A stretch of 64,000 nucleotides of DNA, from positions 21,491,013-21,555,012 of the forward strand of contig CM034547.1 in assembly GCA_020055645.1 (NCBI GenBank). Reading direction: 5' to 3'. The DNA is from Tomocerus qinae (Eukaryota > Arthropoda > Collembola > Entomobryomorpha > Tomoceridae). Shown piece after piece: positions 23,732 through 39,100 of the stretch; within the stretch, counting starts at the first letter, position 1; each line of letters opens with the position of its first letter. Below the pieces are notes generated by a model. The model worked only from the letters and a program-made list of their open reading frames with translations, was not told the DNA's origin and did no database searches. The position numbers were made by a program, and so were the translations under genes.

Positions 23732-24679
23732 AGCGCAGGTCTATATCGTCCAGAATCTCACCTTACCTGCCTATTCTGCTCGAAACGGAACTTAAAATAG
23801 GTGAATCACAGTTTCGGAGTTTGGGGGAGAAAGTTTAACGTGGATTTCTTTACGGTTTCCAGTGAGAAGTTTTTTTCCATAGTCATAGTCATAGAACATG
23901 AACATGCTTTAATTTATTTTATTAATAAAATTATTTGCGGTTCACAATAATTCACGACAGTAGTTATTTGTGGCTTGTGGCAATTCATATTCTTTATTAC
24001 TAGGTTGACATCGATTTATTCTATTTGATAACATTATTATTAGCATTCTGTTTCCAATTTGTAGACTACCTTTACTACTAGTTCTAATGAGTTCTAATAA
24101 ACTTTTGTGTGACATCTTTTAGTTGGTTCATGATTGGTTCAAATATTTTCTTTCATTTAACGACTATACACTATTTAAAGAATTTTTACACGTATTACAT
24201 GCGATGTAAATGGGATAATGAGACAACAGTTATAACTGTTTTAACTAATTTACTAAATTATATTATATAATATAGCTAGTGGGTAATGAACACTTATACT
24301 ATGTAGGGTATTTCCAGTTTCCAAAACGAATTTGAGTTTTTGGAAGACAATACGGAATAATACGGATTGTGCAAGAAATGTCTTGCTATATAATTTTGCT
24401 TAGGTAAGTAATCCAGTAAACGTAAATGACCTGACTTAGTTAGACTTGTAATAATATTATTATTTCCGTTAATATGGGATAATAGTTTTTGTCCAGTTTT
24501 TTTAATTATTAAACGTTTGAGAATCGAGAAATTGTTCATAGTTGAAGGCTTGAAGGTCCTTGTGGTACATAGTAAATATTAGCTTACTAGGAAATAATAG
24601 GAATTTATCAAGCAAATACAGAGTAAAACTTACTATATGGCAGTACTATGGCATGGCTCTCTGGTTTTTTGCAAAACCA
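23732..24679. other. non-coding spacer
   Basis: AT-rich. It presumably includes the 3' untranslated region of the minus-strand gene that ends at 24680. The minus open frame at 24294-24539 has no support and is not called. Confidence 0.35.
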
Positions 24680-25728
24680 CTATTTCAGAGAAATCTGATC
24701 CCTTAACTTAGTAAAAACATATTCAAATAAGGAGTCACGTTTGTGAACTTCAAAAAATTGCCTCATAGTCACAATATTTACTCTGTTTTGTGTTGCTGAG
24801 TACGTCGACAAGCCTCTCCAGCTATTGTTTTTGTAAAAGCTGCAAAAATAAAAACATCATTGTAATCTTTTAGATTGAAGTTGAATGATTTACCTTTTTA
24901 GAAGCTGTATATAATAGCAAAAATTGTCAATTAATTGATGTGATTTGTGATGTCTAAATGATATCTTTACTTTTTATGTTGGGGAATGATATGAGAGAAT
25001 CCAGAACTAATATTCAGTTCATTCGTTTCTCGCAAATTAAATGGAATGTGATGCGGATTGCTTAGCTCTGGTTCAGGATGAATTATTTTCTTTTGTTTGG
25101 GCTCGCTTTCATAGTAGCATTCTTCCAGTCTCGAGAGATGTGCGGATTGAATTTCTTCATTAGACTCATTGGGAATTTCAAATGCGTCTTCCTTCAATAC
25201 AAAAAAAATAAAAGTGTAAGCATTTCGGTACGGTACACATCATTCATGATTCATGATGTCATGCCTTTGGCTGCAAATATACAATTGCGAGAAATTTTAC
25301 TTGACAATTCATGGAAGAAGAGTATTCTGCATCATCTTGTATAAGTCGAGATCGTCCTATCATATCAAGTTGCTCGTTCTACAAGAAAATAGGATGTTAA
25401 CAACATAATTTAATTCGGTTTCACCTTTTTAAATCTTTCATGTTTGTCTAATACACTAATTTTTTTATCTTTCATCAAAGCTAACTTGCTTTAATTTTGT
25501 TACTGAATCGAATCTATTCTTACAATAAATCCTAACCTTGGCTAGGAAATTTTTGAAAGGAGTATATAGTACGTACGAAAAATTTAATGGTTAATAGAAA
25601 GCGATTTAAGTATGCATTACTGTTAAACTGATGTACATATCTTCCGCTGACGGTAGGACACGATTTCTTTGTTGTCCGACTGATTCTTTGCCGGTATTAC
25701 TTGCTACTCTATTTGTTGAAATGTCCAT
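24680..25728 (-). CDS. unrecognised hydrophilic protein, 188 aa, four exons
   Basis: Not recognised. Four exons on the minus strand: 25728-25621, 25378-25301, 25191-24971, 24839-24680, with donors GTAATG, GTAAAA, GTAAAG and AG acceptors. All three junctions keep one open frame (phases 0, 0, 2) from an ATG with an upstream in-frame TGA to a TAG, hard to get by chance in DNA this AT-rich. The product is polar and acidic in the middle: exon 2 contains LDMIGRSRLIQDDAEYSSSM, exon 3 EDAFEIPNESNEEIQSAHL and LEECYYESEPKQKKII, and exon 4 RQFFEVHKRDSLFEYVF. There is no signal peptide, membrane segment or obvious zinc motif. It could be a fast-evolving cytosolic or nuclear protein. The last exon might splice on instead of stopping, since a weak GTAAAT lies within it. 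Confidence 0.55.
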
Positions 25729-28700
25729 GACTAATCAATCACCTCCAGATCTATTTTGTCTCTCTTTAGTAAAAGATTGTAAATGAAAGAACGGAAAACT
25801 GAATGGAATTGATTAATAGTTTATATTTTGTCTACAATTTATTGCTTCTTCAGATTTGGTGGAGAAACATTTCCCGTCGTATTGAAGTCTGGATGGAAGT
25901 AGTATAGTACTAATGATTAAAGATGCTATGCATTTATACTAATACATCAAACTAAGTAGGATTTAGTTAAGGAATAGAAAGCATAAACAAGTCTACGTTT
26001 TTGAACAACTCAATATCTTATCCATGTAGTAGATTGAGTTTTGTGAGAGAGATATTTAGATGTGATACATGTACAATTAGTTAAATGAAGTTATAGAAGT
26101 TATAATACTACTGCAAGTGTTGAAGCGTTCATTCATTATTAAAATGTCTCCTGCAGTTACATCTTGAAATCAATAGTTGTAATTGATATTATATACCATC
26201 ATCAGACTGAATGACTTGATCATTATTGCAATTGTGCCAACGAATGTATATATATAATGTGTATAATAACATTCTCTATTAGAGAATACCATACAAGCAA
26301 ACGTTGCAAACCAACCACCTAAGAGATGTTTGTGTTAATTTGGAATATATTACTAAGAACTCTCAGTATATTTAAATGATAGCAGTTAAGCATCAAGCAT
26401 CAAAACTACAACTGTGTTGTAAATACTAAGTACAGTATAACCGAGTATAACCGTACGTAGCTATAGTAGATTAATAGAAATGAGTATACTGAATAGACAG
26501 AGTAGGTACTCAACAGAATTTATTTTATGCATGTTATTGCGATGAAAGTAGGGTCGAAGTTCAGGAATGTGAAACCATATCAATATAAATGTGATTCATA
26601 TGCAAACACAGAGATTAGTAGCCTTCAACTTGTATTAAGAATGTCTTTATTGAAACCACGAAGTTAGTGACCTTGTCTAAAGACATTCTAGACCTTTTAT
26701 ATTAATCTTACTTTTGTATCTCTTAGTTTATGAATTTCATATTATCGTTTTAGGGTTTTGCTATTTTATTATCTACGTTGTACTTATCTTTATATCCTTT
26801 ACAACTTACACTGGATGTTGAATTCGATACTTCATTCTGTGATGTTTCATGAGTAAAGGACTTAAAATTTATTTCTAGAAAATGTTAACTTCAATGTACA
26901 GAAATCATGATTGCATTTTATAGGCACTGCGTTGACTGCGTGGAAGTAGATAGCATTTGTTAGTTATGCAGTGTTTATCTCTCGTTAGCAACTCTCGTAC
27001 TAAATCGGCTTTTTAATCCGTTTATGTTTAAACATTTGAAATATCCTACAAAAGCAGCTTAGGTATTTTGTTTGCCTTAACATAAGTAGATTAACCTAGA
27101 CTAGCAATACGATACACAAAGGATCCTAGATTGGAATCTTTTATTTATTTACAAATATGCCCATTTATAATTTATTTGTCTGAAAAATACTTTGCATATG
27201 CAATGGTGTACTATAGACTTTCAATCTTTTATGCATGCTTAGGATTATGCAGGTTTTCTCATTTCTCTTTCCTGAAATTATAAAATAACAACATGTTTTA
27301 CTATATTGGGCAGATTGAGATTTTTGATTGGCATTGGTGAGTGAGAAAGTATTTACTTTGCCATGTTTGTTCTGGCTTTAATACACATTTCAATTTGATC
27401 GACCATTGAACTTGGTTTTAGTAGTTCCGGCTTAACCTGTCATAAAATAGAAAAATGATGAGTGCAATAAGGTAGAAGTTCCCATGAGGAATGTACTGCT
27501 GGTATGCTGTAGACGCTGATACTGTAAAATATTAATCAAGTACACTTGATTAAGTTGTCGGTGTTTGTATTATTTCTTTCCAGCCGAACAAATCTGTTTG
27601 GTCCCGCACTATTATCTTTAAAGTGGAACAGAAAAAGTTCTTTCCCTGTGAAATATCGAAAAATACATTTTACTTTTTCTCTTATTTGTTTTCTCTTGAT
27701 GCTTATTGAACATTCTCAGAATACAAACAGTTTTGACTAGTAAAATGGGGGGAATTTTGTTGCAGCAACGAATACATTGACGATACTTTTCGTGATACTA
27801 ATACAGGATTCTGCACACGATGATAAAGTTAGTCCAGGCCATACTTCATAACGTCTTTCATGCCAAGCCTTCACTTTACTGTGCAGATTCCGTACTTATG
27901 CCAAACAAATGAATCTATGAAAGCCAAGACGAAGAAGTGTAGTTCTGTACGTGTAGTACTTACATTCCTTTGTGTATTAATGCTTCTCTCTAAGAAACTA
28001 TGTCTACAGAATAACCCATAATATTCGTATTGATTTTAAAAGTGTGTTATGTCCCAATGGTACCGCCACTGCCATGAAAAGGCTCTTCCTCTCGTCTCAT
28101 CTTACGTCTGCATAGGCAGTCACACGCAGAGTTATTATATTCTGTTAAGGAAACGATTTATGAATAAATTTTTATTTCATTCCTCATGCAGTTCGTAACG
28201 CATTTAGGAATCTTTAAGAATGGAAATGAAGCACTTGAAACATTAACAGAAAGATATAATTTATCGAAATTCTTGTCGAAATCTATTACTCCTTCCATTT
28301 GAGAATTTTCTTGTCATTCTAATGGTGTACATGCTGTATGAGAAAGTTTGGAAAAGAATATCATTGAGGCAGATACATACAGCTGATCTGCAAACATCTA
28401 AATCGTTATATTGGGTATATAAATAGTTTTAATTAATATTTTATACCTCTTTCTTGGTAACCGGTATATTTATAATGGTAATTATAATGGTAATAAATAT
28501 GCACCATAGGTATGATTTGTATTGCTTTGCATTGCATTGCTTCGAAAACCTTATCTTTTTGAAATTCTGTCGTGTCAATAGTCTATAGGGAATTCTTTAT
28601 TGAAACTGTTTTATTTCCCTTAGAAGAAGTGAATTTTATTAACTCATGTAGTTGTTTATGTCAGCTTTCAGAAACATCCATTAAATGGTACTATATAAAT

Positions 28701-29767
28701 TTTGAATACAAATAGATATATATAACTATTAGACTGATCATTACAATATCATACCTTCCTAAAGTGTTTACCTTATCTTTTGTACATCATATTAACCCCA
28801 TGTTTTATCTGTCAGATTCAGATTCTTCGTCCAACACAGGTAGTTTGAACCAACGAAGTTGAATTGCGGAAGTAAACACCGGAATGACGTACGATTAAGG
28901 GCATATGGCTGAGGTATGAAATGAAGGAGATTACCGATTACCAGGGTGGCTAATGCATAATGGATTTAGGTTGCTATTTCATTACGAAAATTCCAAAAAT
29001 TCGTTTCAAATATGCTCTAACTGTAAACATGACTATTTCTTATTTCCCTTGGTTGCTTAATGTACTTATATCGATACAGTAGTGGTGATGGATCAATCCA
29101 AAGAGTAGAACGAACATACTAACCTCAACAATACTAGATGGATTTTGGTTTGGCCTAGTTATGATAATCTGGACTCTGGACTAGATAGTGGGATCTGAGA
29201 TACTCTTTAGAGATGTGGTTACCGTTGAGCAGAGAAGCACAGAAGTATTGACGACAGTGTCATACAACCTACTTGGAGTACAATGTACACTAAACACAGT
29301 AAGGAAAAAACGTGTGACTATTTTATTCAGAAAACGGAAAGTAATTGAGCCCTCATATTTGAACGTGCCATGAATAAAACGAAATGAGATGAGCTTTACT
29401 TACTTTGAGTAGATAAAATGCCGGAGAACAGCAGGAGATTACAACCCCATTTTGGAAAAATATGTGCCAGTTTTCTGTCGGAAGTCACAAATTTTATTTC
29501 CCACTCACAGTGTATAATGTAATATGTATTACCTCCAGTCTGTGTGCTGTCTTTAAGCGTATTCATACGCAATTTCTTACAACATTCTCCACATACTTTC
29601 ACTCACCACACAATGCCCCATAAATGTACTGGCGAATAACGAACACAAAAAAACAAACAAAGATAGGCCAAATAGACAAGCAGAAAGTTTCTTGGGCATT
29701 TCCTAATGACCTTTTCTTTCTTTGCCTTCACTTAGACATCTGTACATAAGCAAATCTACTTTTCTTC

Positions 29768-29787
29768 CGCAATTCCGCGGAATTGCG
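29768..29787. repeat. 20-bp perfect palindrome
   Basis: cgcaattccgcggaattgcg is its own reverse complement with no loop. It contains CCGCGG at its centre and stands out in AT-rich surroundings. Confidence 0.9.
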
Positions 29788-32700
29788 TTTTCTTACTCTT
29801 CTGACTCACTTTCATGAATATCTCATTTCACTACTCACTGACTATGTATAGGTACTTAAATTATGAGTCTTATGAGTCTATGCATATATGAAGTGGTCAC
29901 AATAATATATAACCATTATATTATACTGCTGCGAATTCTTTATCCATACTGAAAGATTATCAAATACCTCAGCATTTTATATTGCGTAAACTTGTACCTG
30001 TGCCAAGTGCTAAATCATTTTCATTTTTGTTTGAATTTTGGGACACGGTCTGCACATTTACTTTCATCTAGATTCTACTAGATATGTTTTATCCGATATT
30101 TGAAGACTGGGCTTGATGGTAATTCGGTATTCAACAGTGTAAATGGCCATGTCTATTTTCACTCCCTCACTGTCTACGACTACAAGTGGGAATTTTCTTT
30201 TACAGATAAAAATATGACATTGTTTTTGTCGTGGTCATATAGTGTAATTGGCAATATGACATTAACGTGTATCTAAACCCTACGGGGCGAAGTATAACAT
30301 TTTCATAATGCATTTATTACTACCACATTACCACGTGTAGACTCTACGCTGCATTGTTTTCCGTTTGCGATTGAAAGCCAAGTGAATATACAAGAGGCTA
30401 GAAAAGCGTATTCTTAACCTTAGATTGTGGTTCAACTTTCTGTCATAGAGGAATCATAGTCATAAAAGTCAAGATAGTAATGTAACGAAACAGTTGTCTG
30501 TGATGTGCATAATGCCTACCATTGGGTCACATTATGTTGTCCTATTCATAGCCCAAAGCATATGAAACTTAAGTACCAATACCACACAATGTCTGTTAAT
30601 GTGTGAAATAGAATTCATTGTCTTGTCTTAGGTCTTAGACTGCATACAGAAAGACATTTTTCTTGCACTGCTCCAACAACTAAACAATATGGAATTTTAT
30701 AATACTTTCTACCTTTGTAATATGCACTAGCCCAAAAAAGAAATTCCTGCTATGCGTTATTGTACACCAAAAATTTTTTATGCATCTTTCAATTCGGAGA
30801 AACTATTGCCTGATTACAGTGTAAATACGATGATTATAAAGCGAAGCGAACATACCATGCACTTTCTCTTTTTCTACGTAAATTCCATATGAAACTTTCA
30901 CTGGTGAAATGACTTTCCGAATTATTTCCAAATTCTAAAGATTCTTGTTGCAGATTCAGATATCCAATGGTCATTATAAGTATTATCTACGCTTAACTTA
31001 TCGAAAAATTTCAATAAGCAACGACTGCACAAAAATGTCCTCGTCCAAGTGAAACTGCTCAATTCAATCTGGTGCAGACTGCATTTACAATGTCATTAGT
31101 GTGCAGTTTGCGGGATAGTCTACCATAAAAATTTCAACGTTAGTAATATAAGATAGAAGTATAGGATACTAAATACGTTAGATCTCATTTTACGTTCCAA
31201 CTATTTCAGTGTAATATTAGGGATACAGCAGAGACCTGCAAAAATGAATTGAACACCCGGATAACTCTCCTTCCTCCTCACAAAATATTTTAAGATATGT
31301 ACATGGACAAGTAAAGATATTATACTGCCATAAGAAACCAACGCGTGCTTCTCTTTTTCTCCGTTGAGTTGGCAAAATTGCAAAAGTTTTGCTCGCTACA
31401 AAAAGGGTGGAGGAGAGAGCAAAGTTGTCAAATTCGGTTGAACGGACAGGAAGTGAAATCAAACTGCAGAGATAACATGACATGGTGCTACATACTCATA
31501 CAACCACATTTCTGTGTGGCTTACAACATCGTAGGATTTCGTAATGCATTCCATACTCTTTGGTAGCTATGTAAGTCTGTTAAATCAAACACAGATATGG
31601 ATATTAAGCTGTACTTCACACTTTACCTTTTCATTTTATTTCATAAGTTTTAAAAGTCCAATTATGACTGGTTGCACAACTGGTTGGAATATCTAGAGCA
31701 TTTAATTAATAGAAATACATTTAGTGAAGTGTTTTGACATGGAAAGAAAATATTGGGTACAAGGTTGTTTCACATTGTCATTTACATAGTAGATAATTAA
31801 AAACTATCGCGAATCACACCCACACCTTATGATAATAGATTGGTATATAATTTATACATGCATATAAATAAGAATATTGCTCCAAAATGTTTTGACAGCC
31901 AAAGAGATTAGTTTCAATTTCAAATAAACTTCATTGGTAAAATGTGAAGTTATAATTTATAATATTATTATAGACATGATGTGAGCCATTTGATTATATA
32001 TTATGTTCATCGAATTATTGTGATTTAACTGAGCAAGTTCTGTGGAGTTCTTCCAGCTTCGTGTATGTAATTAGTAATTAGTAATTATAAATTATTTTTC
32101 AATGAAAAAATCATGATAATTGTGAATCGCATTAAACATTTTTTTAATTTAGATTTATTAAAGTGTCTCATTCAATGAAAATACTGTTATTAAAACCAAG
32201 AAGCCAAGTATAAACAAAAATTGAATCCGAAGAAACATAAAATTCAGCAGTAACTGATAAATGAAGTGCGTGTATTAAATTGGGATAGTAATCAATTAAC
32301 GATAAACAAGTATACCGTGAATCATTGTGGTTAGTGTGTTATTCTCCTTGATGGCCGAAAGTAATTAATCAATCGGGTCACAGCGAAACTAATACGGTAT
32401 CTTTCGTATCAACATGCATACACTTAAAATGGATGAGGTGGTTGGTATGTAGGTTAAGAGATGAGAAAGACCAAACTATAAATGGTCCCATGAGATAGTG
32501 CTTACTACATAATTACCTATATATAGCAATACAATATTATTGCTACTCCTATCATTATGCATTAGACTTTAGCTGTTTTCTTAGGGCAGTAGTATTACTA
32601 AATATTAATTGTTAATATTATATGATAGTATAATATTGTAATTATGTATCTCTTAGTATGCACTACACTTAGGCAGAGAGTGCAGATAAATATTAATCTG

Positions 32701-33000
32701 TGTTTGACATGTGAACTAAAAGTTATGTGGAGAGCTTTTGTCCCACGACGAGTTTAGTTTGGACGAGGATTAAAAGATTTTCATTAGTCTGAAAGAGAAC
32801 TTTCTGCTATAATATTATGTAGTAAGTAAATACCAATCTTGGCCGTTTTTATTACTGCAGATCCTTTTATTGTTTAAAGTTTACCAATGAACAGACTAAG
32901 AATCCAAGATGGAAGGAATTATACATAGATATGTCTTAAATTTTAATAAAGTGATTAAAATATGAATAAAAGACTGAATTTAGGCAGCGGAACCTTGATG

Positions 33001-33131
33001 CCGATGTTACCTGTCACTATTTCTGCGTCTTTTCTGACCTAACGTAATAAAAGATAAACTATTTTTAATTAGGTTAGGTCAGAAAAGCGGCAAAATTATT
33101 GACCGACACAGGTCAGGCAACACCGATAACG
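33001..33131. repeat. degenerate foldback element
   Basis: Inner arms cttttctgacctaac (33029-33043) and gttaggtcagaaaag (33073-33087) are exact complements around a 29-bp AT-rich loop. Outer words ccgatgttacctg and caggcaacaccga are imperfect complements. It resembles the remains of a small MITE. Confidence 0.55.
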
Positions 33132-36100
33132 GCCTAAAATATACTTCCTATCCATCTTCCATCACTACCCTAAATATGACATCTCGTATTCTAACTATTC
33201 AAATTAATATTTATGATTTTAAAGACAGTTTTCTATTTAGCTGTTTAAGCTAATTTTTATTTATAATTGGCAGCCATAATGTAATCGGGAAAGGCAAAGA
33301 TAGTTAAGTTGCATTGTAGTATGGTAGTGTATTAAATAGGGAGTACGTGTGGAAATAGGAGAATTTGCAGAGGATGGGAACTTCTGCTTCAGTTCAGTGG
33401 GCAGACAACGGGAACTGTAACTAAATAATAAGCAATAGGAAAGGATCTGGCAGAGTAGTTACCAGAATAGAAAAGCAGGTGACAGTGACTAATCGTCTCC
33501 ACATCTGACGCACTGCGTTCGAATTAAATTATTATCCAACATCAACAGGAACATATCGCTAAAACAGACTGCACTCTTCTATTTCGTTTTAAGCCGATGA
33601 GCTTGCTTTGGCCGTGATAGATATATGCATCTCTCTAGGAGAAAGCAAGCACTTGTGCTTTCACCAAAAATGAGCAAGGACAAGGATACCATTACGCTAC
33701 AGACATTCGTGCCTCAACACTACAATTTTGTATCTGCTCTACAAAAAACTTTTACAAAGTCATTGGTGAATACAAAGCAGTCATACGCCCACAACGTTAG
33801 TACGTATATTGCAAAATTCCAACTGTTTTACTAAAATCGGTAACAAAAGTGGAAATTAGATTTAGGGTAAAAGCCAAAGTGAAAGTTTATCTACACAAAG
33901 TACGTTCGATATTATTATGTGCATTACATATAGTACCTGCAGTAAGTACCCAATGTTGAAGTACCTATTCAACATTAGAACTAGCCTTATCATTTTATCA
34001 TGAACACGTCTGTACGTTTTAGGTACCTTATTCTAGTCGTTAGGTACATTTTATAGTGTCTTAAAGTTTTTAACAAAGGTAAACGTATTACCTTTTGTTA
34101 CTGCAGCATACTAAACCTGATCGTTTGTCACTTTATTTATTTAAGCCTCCTTATTCACCACATAAAGTCCCCAATTCGAAAACTCACAGAATGAGCACAA
34201 GGTCAAAAACCACATTTTCCATACGTCCGTTTACACACATCGTTATTGGGTCAACTTTAACATTAGCATATCAACAGACAATTCTCGTTATAATAAAATT
34301 GCAATAAATCTGTACATTGGACGTTGGCATACTTTATTAGTAGCAGGAACAGATAACAGCCAACTCATGATAGTCTCCCATTTTCTTTCAGTAGATACCA
34401 GTCCACAGCAAACCATTGCCAATAAAAGACATTTATCGCGCTGGATTATATCCAACAATAAACACAAAACACTTTGACTTTTATTTCAGAAAATATATCT
34501 TTCGACCCGCATGCAGAACTTCATTCTGGAACACTGAAATTGAGCAATTTCTAGTAAACGTTTTTTTATTAAGTGCCCTGTCCAGTAAACAGAATTATAA
34601 AATTGTAAGCCATTTATTAGTTAATTACCAACAGTTTTTATACCAATTATATGCATTTAGAGGTCTAGAAAATGAATTTACATTTATCTAGACTAGTGAA
34701 TAAAATTACATCTATTCTAGACTAGAGTTTTAAATGGATAGCAAATTAAAATCCTCTCGAGTTAGTTTAGATGTGCTGTCCTCGATGGATAAGCACAATA
34801 AATTATGTTTTTCGCTTTGCGTTGACATAAAGCATGTTTGCACGGTAATCCCACATCCCACACACACAGCATATCTCCTATTTCTTACTCAAAATGTGTT
34901 TCAGTGATGTATAATTAAAATAATGTGCCCTCTATTAAGTAAACACCTAGGTATGTAATTGCAAAACCAAATAATTACAAGCATTAACTTTTATATGGAC
35001 TACTTGCAATTAGTCATGCAATCCAATACTCAGCATTACTAGTTGTGTGACGAGACGCTAGAGATGGGATTACAGATAGGACGTGGGAAATGTAATATTC
35101 TATCATGACTTGACTGAGACCACGATGTTTTCCAGTGTAGCATGTTACAAAATAACATACATGCACCTCATCCCATAAAGTAAAATAGGCACCATTTTAC
35201 ATATACTTGTGATATTCACCATAAAAGCAGTTTTATGAGGGATCTAATGGCTCCTAGAAGTTCACTGGGAAGATTTATGTTACTAGTGTTAAAAAGGAAA
35301 CCCGCAGTTCGGCGGTTACTACTACAATGTGGCTGAGCGGCATATGAACTATTATGTATGTTGGCAATACACCCATGTATCACTATGCTTACCATTAGTG
35401 CATGTAGCTATTACCATATATGTACCCTTGTACCATCTTCTCCCTTTTATTGCTTTTGTAATCTGTTTTTAGGTTTCTTTCTCTGTCTCGAATAGTAAAT
35501 ACAAACAAGGACCCATACACACAGAAATTACTCGTTAGTTTCGACTGCTTTTGACGTTATCCTTTTTAGAACTCACTTTCTTTCCTTCTATTGAGGAAAC
35601 ATTTCAGAGGGGTTGATTTTTACTCACCTGGCTACTTCAGATTTATTTTGGGTTTATTAAATGCTTCCTAATCGAAAAACGACTAGTATTTGTAGAGATA
35701 GGAAATATAATATAAACGTAATAAACTGTGCATTAAGTTGCAGTATTGACAGAACCTTCTCTTTTCACTTACCAATATCATAAGACGTCCAGGACTTTCA
35801 CCTCATCGCTTCCAGGAAGACCTCCTTCATCAGCATGCTCTATTTTCTATGATGAAATTAGTACCAGTAAAATGAAATTAGGCTTCATATTTGCAAGAAG
35901 AATGCCTACAGAAGCATTAAATAAATAAATTGACTAAAACGGAGCATTTAATTTTTCTTCCTCTTAAGCAGGCAAAAAAGGACTTCTTTATTACCTATAT
36001 AGTATTGTAATAATCAGCAATTAATTAGTTTCTGCTATAATTAGAATCACAAGTTCGGTAACAAGGCTTCCAGAGTTGTGTTAATGAAAGTTATTTAGGC

Positions 36101-39100
36101 TTCAGTTCGGGCTCAAAGATTCTCCATCTTGGGTTTCCTTGATCTATATATAAACATGCCAGTATAGGTATAAATAAATACGCAGTAATAGATATGATAT
36201 GGAGATCAAATGAATCGAGCTCCCATACTGAAAGCATTTGTGGGGAAAAGTTAACAGTTACTGAATGAAAGCGGCACTGAGCGGGAGTAAAGGCAAAATA
36301 GCAAATGAGTTTAAGTTGAAATAAGATAATGAATAAACAGGGAGTGAAGGGTTAATTCTGGTCTAATGCCAAAAATAAATGAATTGAAAGCTTTTCAAAC
36401 TATCAATTGGTACTAAGAACACATTCAATAAAACTGGAAATGAGTGCCAATTTCTGCAGTTTTGTGGAATGACTCTCAATGAACCTATCTGAATTCAATG
36501 GTTTCATCTTTCTTCTCAACATACAAGACTTCAACTTTCTAGGCTGCGTAGAATTCCAATTACAGTGTCCACTATTACGCAACCCAATATCTATTAATGA
36601 AGCCCCGTAGTCCCCTCAATATAAATAACTACACGTTTCGTAATGCAAAGTGGATACTTTTTTCATTTATCCTACTCACCATCTAACCATGAGCGATATG
36701 TGAGACGCGTGTAGGAAAATTACATGTTGTTTTGTGTATCAAGAAATATGGCCAAGGTAAATTCAAACCTGGCAAGAATGGACTTAAGCAGTGATTTCAA
36801 TAAGGTTAAGACTCCATGATAAAAGTTCACCAATTCAATCGTAGACTTCAAAATAGTAACTTTAGAGCTAAAAATAGAATTCAATGACAAACACAATTTA
36901 AGGTTCGTGAATTGCAATTTATTTCAATCAAGCAATCCCATTTTGCAAAGCATTTGCAACTTTTCTTGTTACTTTTGCTAATCTACTTTCATTTAAAGAA
37001 TTATCATCACATTTTAGCTACAAATCAATAGTAATTAAGTAGGTAGAACCAGGGATCTAATTTAATTTCTGATACTTCTTGCAAAATACATTCAATTTTG
37101 CAGTTGGGTAGGATATGTAAAGTGTAAGCTGAGGTTAGAAAACTCTTATATAGACATCCCAACTGATTTCTAAATGATAAACTTTTTATGGCACTTGTAA
37201 GGAGAGAACAAAGAAATTCGGAGCTTCTAAAACGGCTAAGGTAAACATTGTTAGTGAAATCACGAAAAGCAGGCTTTTCATAAGTCAATTAATTTAGCAC
37301 TATATACATGATCGTTGAAGACAATCGACTAATATCAACCCCATTTATTGTGACAGTTACACATTCTATTTTTATCTATGTTTGGTTTATTAAACCAAAC
37401 TTTAGCAAAAGGTGCAACAAAAAAGGTACGATTTAAGGGAATACTATTATTGTGTTATCAATACAATGCGAGTGGAAAGACAAAACACGAATACCACGAG
37501 TAAACAACGTACTATGAAAGTATTTAAAAGCGAGACTCCCATATGATAATAGCTCCGCCTTTACAGTACATCTTGCATTCATATAACCTATGGTAAAAAC
37601 ACAGACTTACATACCGAATAAAATGCAGCAAGACTAAAATATGCTATGTGTTATGTGAAGTACACAACTCGTAAAAGTAACCCCTCAAATTGGCGCAAAA
37701 GTCGTAATCAGTCTCGGTTATTAATACTTTCATAGTATTTCGTTAGCATTTCATACAAGTATTGTGTTGGAATAGGAATTATTAATAACAATACAATTGA
37801 ACGTTTCCGATACAAATTGGTTAAGCATATTGGTAGATAAATGAATTGGCACTTTGCAACAGGTAGTATGCATGTAATTTTAGCCATTTTGCTAGCACTT
37901 CTTACGATAATTTACTTTTGAACAAGAATTTGCTTTAGTTGATAGAAAGAAAATATTGTACAACCACAGAAGTAGATGAGTATTAATACCTCAGTACGTA
38001 GAACCTACCTGATAGTGTTTCTTTTTATTTTTATTACCCAGGAAAATTAAACACTAGGTAGGCAAATCATAGCAGAATGATCATTTGGGCAACAATATTA
38101 ACGTGGATTGAATGAACAATTTTGTTTTTAATTTCGTCTTCGTTTCTGATTTTATAGGTGAGTTAATAATGACATCGGCCAGACTAAATGGAGTCTTGCC
38201 ATAATGATATGTAGCTTCCATAGTACGGAATAAATTGTATAGTGTACATGCAATTAATTATATAATTCATTTGTTTTTATCTGTATTCTGCATGTAAGAC
38301 TATTTTGTGGGGAATTAGTAATTTGTTATTTTCCGCTTTCTCTGTTGGCCTGCTGTGTGGAAGTAGATGTTTCAATCTTACTCTCAATAGCTTTTCATTG
38401 AGACTAATGCTGACTAATGATTCAGTCTGGGTCGTAAGTTTCTCGATTGCTTAATTTTTCATTTCAAGGCATTGAATTGAAAGGGTATTGAGAAATTTTC
38501 TGCGTGCAGTTGGTGAAGATGTGTAGAAGATATTGTAGATAGGATGAAGTAGACAAAGTCTTCTTTATGCGTGTGCTTAGATGAAGTTGAACAGATCCAA
38601 CTGTGGAAGCCATTCGTTTCTCATCGGAGTGGCACTACTGAGGTAAGTAACTCAATATTGGAATTCCCCTTTCAATTTCCTTTTTCAACAGTCACAAAGT
38701 AGTAAATTCTTCTCATTATTCTTCCTCTAGAGCTATAATAGTGAATACGTGTGTTCTAGTGGGAGAGTAAACAAGTTACGAAGGTTTGGAAATCAAATTC
38801 TGTTGGGTGAAAAATGTAGTGTAGTAAAACAATCCCAAACGTCTTGGTTAATGAGCCAGACTTTGTTTGGAGTGATGTAATCAATAAAGAAGGAGCATTG
38901 AGCGGGTTTTGTCTGTTATATCCTGAAGCAAATAAAGCAAGAGAAACCCCAAATGAGTTGGTTGTTCATCTCTAAAATATTTGGTATATATGGTAATATA
39001 ATTGCAGTCTTAATGTAGCTCTACAATCAATTTTAAATGTCATAAGGAAGGACAGAATCTTGACAAGACAAGGTTTCTGCAAACAGATATTTATAAACTG

